A stretch of 9,556 nucleotides of DNA, taken from positions 8,582-18,137 of the forward strand of contig DNSU01000008.1 of assembly GCA_003499585.1 (NCBI GenBank), written 5' to 3'. Under the pieces are notes generated by a model, which saw only the letters and a program-made list of their open reading frames with translations, did not search any database and was not told the origin of the DNA. Positions within the stretch are counted from its first letter, which is position 1; each line of letters opens with the position of its first letter. Positions 7,773 to 9,556 of this stretch are shown here, in pieces. Made by a program: the position numbers and the translations under genes. This stretch comes from Cyanobacteria bacterium UBA9579 (GTDB lineage: Bacteria; Cyanobacteriota; Vampirovibrionia; Gastranaerophilales; UBA9579).

Positions 7773-8486
7773 ATGCAATTAGGAACTACATCAAAACCTC
7801 AAATTAAAAGAGTTTCATTAAATACTATAAGCATGGGAAGTCCTATATACATAGCTGTAAAAAGAATTGCAGATATTATATTTTCTTTAGCAATACTATC
7901 TCTTACAGCACCCATAATGCTGATTTTAGTTGGCCTTATTAAGCTGGAATCCAGAGGACCTGCTTTATATCTACAAGAAAGAGTGGGTCAATTTGGAAAA
8001 GTTTTTAAAGTCTTTAAATTAAGAACAATGTATATTGATAAACCAGACATAGGCGGTGGTGTCAGAACTACTGACAATGACCCCAGAGTTACTAGAGTAG
8101 GTAAAATAATCAGAGGATGTTCGCTGGATGAATTTCCACAATTTATCAATATTCTAAAAGGCGAAATGAGCTATATTGGCCCAAGACCCATTTCTTTAGA
8201 TGAGCATAATTTTGTAATGCAGTATCTGGAAAAAGAAAATAAGCCAATCCCACAGGGTCTTATTCACAAAGTCAAGCCCGGCATTACAGGATGGGCATTG
8301 CTTCATGGAAGAGAAAAAATTTCATATGAAGACAGATTTAAATTTAATGCCGAATATGAAAATAACATTTCTTTGCTGTTCGATTTTAAAATTTTCTTTT
8401 TAACTTTTAAAAAATATTTTTTCACTAATATCTTTGTATTGATTTTATTTTTAGCCATAACAGGTTTGGTAGTGGTCAAATTATGA
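7773..8486 (+). CDS. Bacterial sugar transferase (small polyprenyl-phosphate sugar-1-phosphate transferase)
   Basis: This membrane enzyme family (PF02397) moves a sugar-1-phosphate from a UDP-sugar to undecaprenyl phosphate, the first step in building surface glycans. The protein is 237 residues from ATG 7773 (240 from 7764), the compact PglC-like form without extra N-terminal membrane domains. Seen in order: KRIAD followed by a hydrophobic membrane-anchoring helix (32-56), ESRGPALYLQERVG, FKLRTM, the catalytic Asp-Glu pair in SLDEFPQ (D119, E120), GEMSYIGPRP (ending at 139) and VKPGITGWA (ending at 175). It ends with an unusual extra hydrophobic segment (about 219-237, IFVLILFLAITGLVVV) running to the stop codon. 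The sugar cannot be told from the sequence. It stands alone, with no glycosyltransferase, flippase or polymerase gene visible nearby, and is followed by a palindromic repeat element. An independent promoter is predicted. Confidence 0.93.
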   Translation: MQLGTTSKPQIKRVSLNTISMGSPIYIAVKRIADIIFSLAILSLTAPIMLILVGLIKLESRGPALYLQERVGQFGKVFKVFKLRTMYIDKPDIGGGVRTTDNDPRVTRVGKIIRGCSLDEFPQFINILKGEMSYIGPRPISLDEHNFVMQYLEKENKPIPQGLIHKVKPGITGWALLHGREKISYEDRFKFNAEYENNISLLFDFKIFFLTFKKYFFTNIFVLILFLAITGLVVVKL

Positions 8487-8502
8487 CTGATAATTATAGG
8501 TT

Positions 8503-8578
8503 GCACTATCGTCCTGAGCGCTCTTTTTCGTCATCTTGAGAGTAAAATCTCATGATACTTCACTCAGAATGACAGTGC
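8503..8578. repeat. 76-bp palindromic element, probably a dispersed non-autonomous (MITE/REP-like) repeat
   Basis: The element starts GCACT and ends AGTGC with imperfect inverted termini (GCACTATCGTCCTGAG against GCACTGTCATTCTGAG). Inside, GTCAT at 8530 and ATGAC ending at 8573 bound a long imperfect hairpin centred on TCATGA (8550-8555). The GTCATTCTGAG-type wording with an ATCTC centre is a pattern I recall from dispersed palindromic repeats in many bacterial genomes. It carries no coding capacity. It begins 17 bases after the sugar transferase stop and might also serve as its transcript end, though no U-tract follows. Confidence 0.5.
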
Positions 8579-8579
8579 C

Positions 8580-8805
8580 TCATTATTAATTAAATTAGAA
8601 ATTGATAAATTTTTATCAGTCAGTTCTTAGCCACTACACATAAAGTTAATCGGTCTAGCTGGTGCTAACTGTAAAATGAAACATTAATACTTTACATTTA
8701 ATCAACATGAATCTTTTAATCTTGGTAATCCTTTTTATTAGTAATAATTAAATGTTAGTATGAATTAAGCATAAGCTTTATAGATTGGAGCGAATGCAGG
8801 GTATA
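8580..8805. other. Non-coding convergent intergenic DNA
   Basis: The whole gap between the convergent genes is 8487-8866. Besides the two strong palindromes I see only weak structure here: TGATAA-ATTT-TTATCA (8603-8618), and a bulged stem between 8621-8634 and 8662-8671 (CAGTT, AGC and AC on the left pair with GTGCTAACTG on the right). No tRNA, no promoter of quality and no coding frame longer than about 20 codons stands out. A small RNA is possible but not supported. Confidence 0.4.
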
Positions 8806-8847
8806 AATACAAATAGTACACTTCATTCGAGGTGTACTATTTGTATT
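8806..8847. terminator. Perfect 16-bp inverted repeat hairpin, likely terminator of the right-edge gene
   Basis: AATACAAATAGTACAC (8806-8821) and its exact reverse complement (8832-8847) flank a ten-base spacer. As plus-strand RNA, three more pairs (U-G, U-A, C-G) extend it to 19 pairs around an AUUC loop. It lies 19 bases after the stop codon of the minus-strand repeat-protein gene, between convergent genes, which is where a terminator belongs. The stem is A/T-rich and there is no clean U-tract on either side, although the arms themselves end in U-rich sequence. An mRNA-stabilising hairpin or a bidirectional terminator are the main alternatives. Confidence 0.55.
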
Positions 8848-8866
8848 ATTCTATCTTAATTGTAAT

Positions 8867-9556
8867 TTATTTCTTACCTTTACCAGGTTTAGAATCTTCA
8901 CTATCAAATATATTCTGTGATAATTCTATGCTTACTGGAGCTGAGATTACAGGAGCTTCGTATACAGGAGCTGAGATTACAGGAGCTTCATATACTGGAG
9001 CTGAAATTACAGGAGCTTCGTATACAGGAGCTGAGATTACAGGAGCTTCATATACTGGAGCTGAAATTACAGGAGCTTCATATACAGGAGCTGTTTCAAC
9101 TACTGGAGCTGGTGTATCGTATACTGGAGTTGAAATTACTGGAGCAGGAGCTGCCTGTACTGGAGCTGAAATTACTGGTGTTGTTTCTATAGCTGAAGGA
9201 ACAGGTGTGCTGGTTTCTTCTGATTTAACTTCTTGTGATAATTTAATTTGATCTTCTATTTCTGCACGATTGTTAATAATAAAGTAATTGATTATATTTG
9301 TGCCGCCACTTAATTCTAGGCTGTTTGTATTATTATAGTCTTTAACCGCTTCATCTGCTTCATTAGAAGTGCTTATAGGTGCAGCTAATTCAACATCTTT
9401 TTCTACGATTGCACCTGTTTCTGTTTGTGTAACAACTGTTGCTTGAACGTTAACACTATCAGCTACGTCATATTTGCCTTTATTACCTTTTGAATCATTA
9501 TTAGTTTCTACTGGAGCAGGAGCTGCCTGTACTGGAGCTGGAGCAACTTGTTGAAC
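8867..9556 (-). CDS. Pro/Ala/Val-rich repeat protein, C-terminal 229 residues (start beyond the right edge)
   Basis: The minus-strand frame stays open for 229 codons from the window edge to TAA at 8867-8869, and no start is visible. I do not recognise the family. Numbering from the edge: residues 1-17 are Ala/Pro-rich (VQQVAPAPVQAAPAPVE), 18-129 are a more ordinary acidic, Thr/Asn-rich region, 130-155 are Ala/Pro/Val-rich again, and 156-205 are five tandem copies of APVYEAPVIS. A short tail ends in the basic KPGKGKK. No membrane segment or cysteine is present. Such spaced proline repeats usually form an extended linker or stalk, as in secreted, cell-wall-spanning or TonB-like proteins, but the N-terminus that would settle its location is missing. 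Antisense frames also appear open over the repeats. I prefer this strand because it is open over the full 690 bases, including the non-repeated part, and a hairpin follows its stop. Confidence 0.75.
   Translation of the reverse strand, partial: VQQVAPAPVQAAPAPVETNNDSKGNKGKYDVADSVNVQATVVTQTETGAIVEKDVELAAPISTSNEADEAVKDYNNTNSLELSGGTNIINYFIINNRAEIEDQIKLSQEVKSEETSTPVPSAIETTPVISAPVQAAPAPVISTPVYDTPAPVVETAPVYEAPVISAPVYEAPVISAPVYEAPVISAPVYEAPVISAPVYEAPVISAPVSIELSQNIFDSEDSKPGKGKK
8942..9091 (-). repeat. Tandem coding repeat, five 30-bp units (APVYEAPVIS)
   Basis: Five contiguous in-frame 30-bp units encode the identical decapeptide. They differ only at CCT/CCA, TAT/TAC and ATT/ATC, all synonymous. Units 2 and 4 are identical, and units 3 and 5 differ by one base, giving a 60-bp higher-order period. 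This points to a recent duplication of a two-unit block. A further partial unit (APVS) follows the array. Confidence 0.9.
9137..9168 (-). repeat. 32-bp exact direct repeat, copy 1 (other copy at 9509-9540)
   Basis: This stretch is identical to 9509-9540, 372 bases away and in the same reading frame, and encodes APVQAAPAPV plus one flanking codon base. Because 372 is a multiple of three, recombination between the copies would delete 124 codons without a frameshift. Confidence 0.85.
9509..9540 (-). repeat. 32-bp exact direct repeat, copy 2 (other copy at 9137-9168)
   Basis: Second copy of the Ala/Pro-coding 32-bp sequence, near the right edge and closer to the N-terminus of the repeat protein. 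More copies may lie beyond the window. Confidence 0.85.

Noticed and set aside
8530..8573. Classical Rho-independent terminator for the sugar transferase
   Set aside because: The hairpin is imperfect and is followed by AGTGCCTCATT rather than a U-tract. The symmetric outer ends fit a repeat element better.
8621..8671. Possible small RNA or tRNA-like fold
   Set aside because: The stem has two bulges and there is no T-arm, CCA end, promoter or terminator of quality. It is compatible with chance in AT-rich DNA.
8794..8859. 21-codon plus-strand frame (MQGINTNSTLH...) after a GGAG
   Set aside because: The GGAG is only three bases from the ATG, and the frame runs through both arms of the perfect inverted repeat, which better explains the sequence.
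8942..9091. CRISPR-like appearance of regularly spaced repeats
   Set aside because: The units are contiguous with no unique spacers and keep one reading frame throughout. This is a coding tandem repeat.
8917..9192. Second plus-strand frame encoding LQELRIQEL-like leucine/glutamate repeats
   Set aside because: This is a by-product of the same tandem repeat, because a 30-bp unit without stops opens several frames at once. It has no start context or family resemblance.
8832..9251. Plus-strand reading frame of 139 codons encoding ITGASYTGAE repeats
   Set aside because: It is antisense to the longer minus-strand frame, starts inside the hairpin arm with no ribosome binding site, and stops within the region. 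Repeat differences are synonymous in both frames, so they cannot decide. The choice rests on full-length openness and context.

Overview
The window is AT-rich (roughly one third G+C by eye), uses the standard genetic code, and looks like ordinary bacterial chromosome. The best taxonomic hint is the left edge. An RNase E/G whose N-terminus reads most like the cyanobacterial form (GDVYLAQVENILPSIDAAFVNVG) lies just downstream of a B12-binding/radical-SAM protein fused to a DUF2344 domain, as I recall from Cyanobacteria and relatives. Together with the low G+C, this suggests a non-photosynthetic cyanobacterial relative (Gastranaerophilales/Melainabacteria-like). That is an inference, not a proof.

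Layout: five complete or nearly complete genes and one right-edge gene lie on the minus strand, and one gene lies on the plus strand. From left to right they are: the N-terminal part of RNase E/G (1-309, cut by the edge); the fused radical SAM protein (366-2957), probably co-transcribed with it; an unrecognised 115-residue protein (3113-3460); a protein with a degenerate GGDEF domain and an HD-GYP domain (3603-4766); full-length alanyl-tRNA synthetase (4936-7590); then, diverging from alaS across a compact promoter region, a small bacterial sugar transferase (7773-8486, plus); then a 380-bp convergent intergenic region; and finally the C-terminal 229 residues of a Pro/Ala/Val-rich repeat protein (8867-9556, minus) whose start lies beyond the right edge.

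The intergenic region 8487-8866 holds a 76-bp palindromic element (8503-8578) that looks like a dispersed non-autonomous repeat, some weaker AT-rich dyads, and a perfect 16-bp inverted repeat (8806-8847) just after the repeat-protein stop codon that is probably its terminator.

The genes are mostly housekeeping (RNA turnover, tRNA charging) with accessory signalling and cell-surface functions. They do not form one pathway. I found no CRISPR array, tRNA, rRNA, insertion sequence, phage module or defence system. The most interesting items are the recently duplicated 30/60-bp coding repeat array, the palindromic element, the unusual hydrophobic C-terminus of the sugar transferase, and the HD-GYP protein with a substituted HDIG-lysine.
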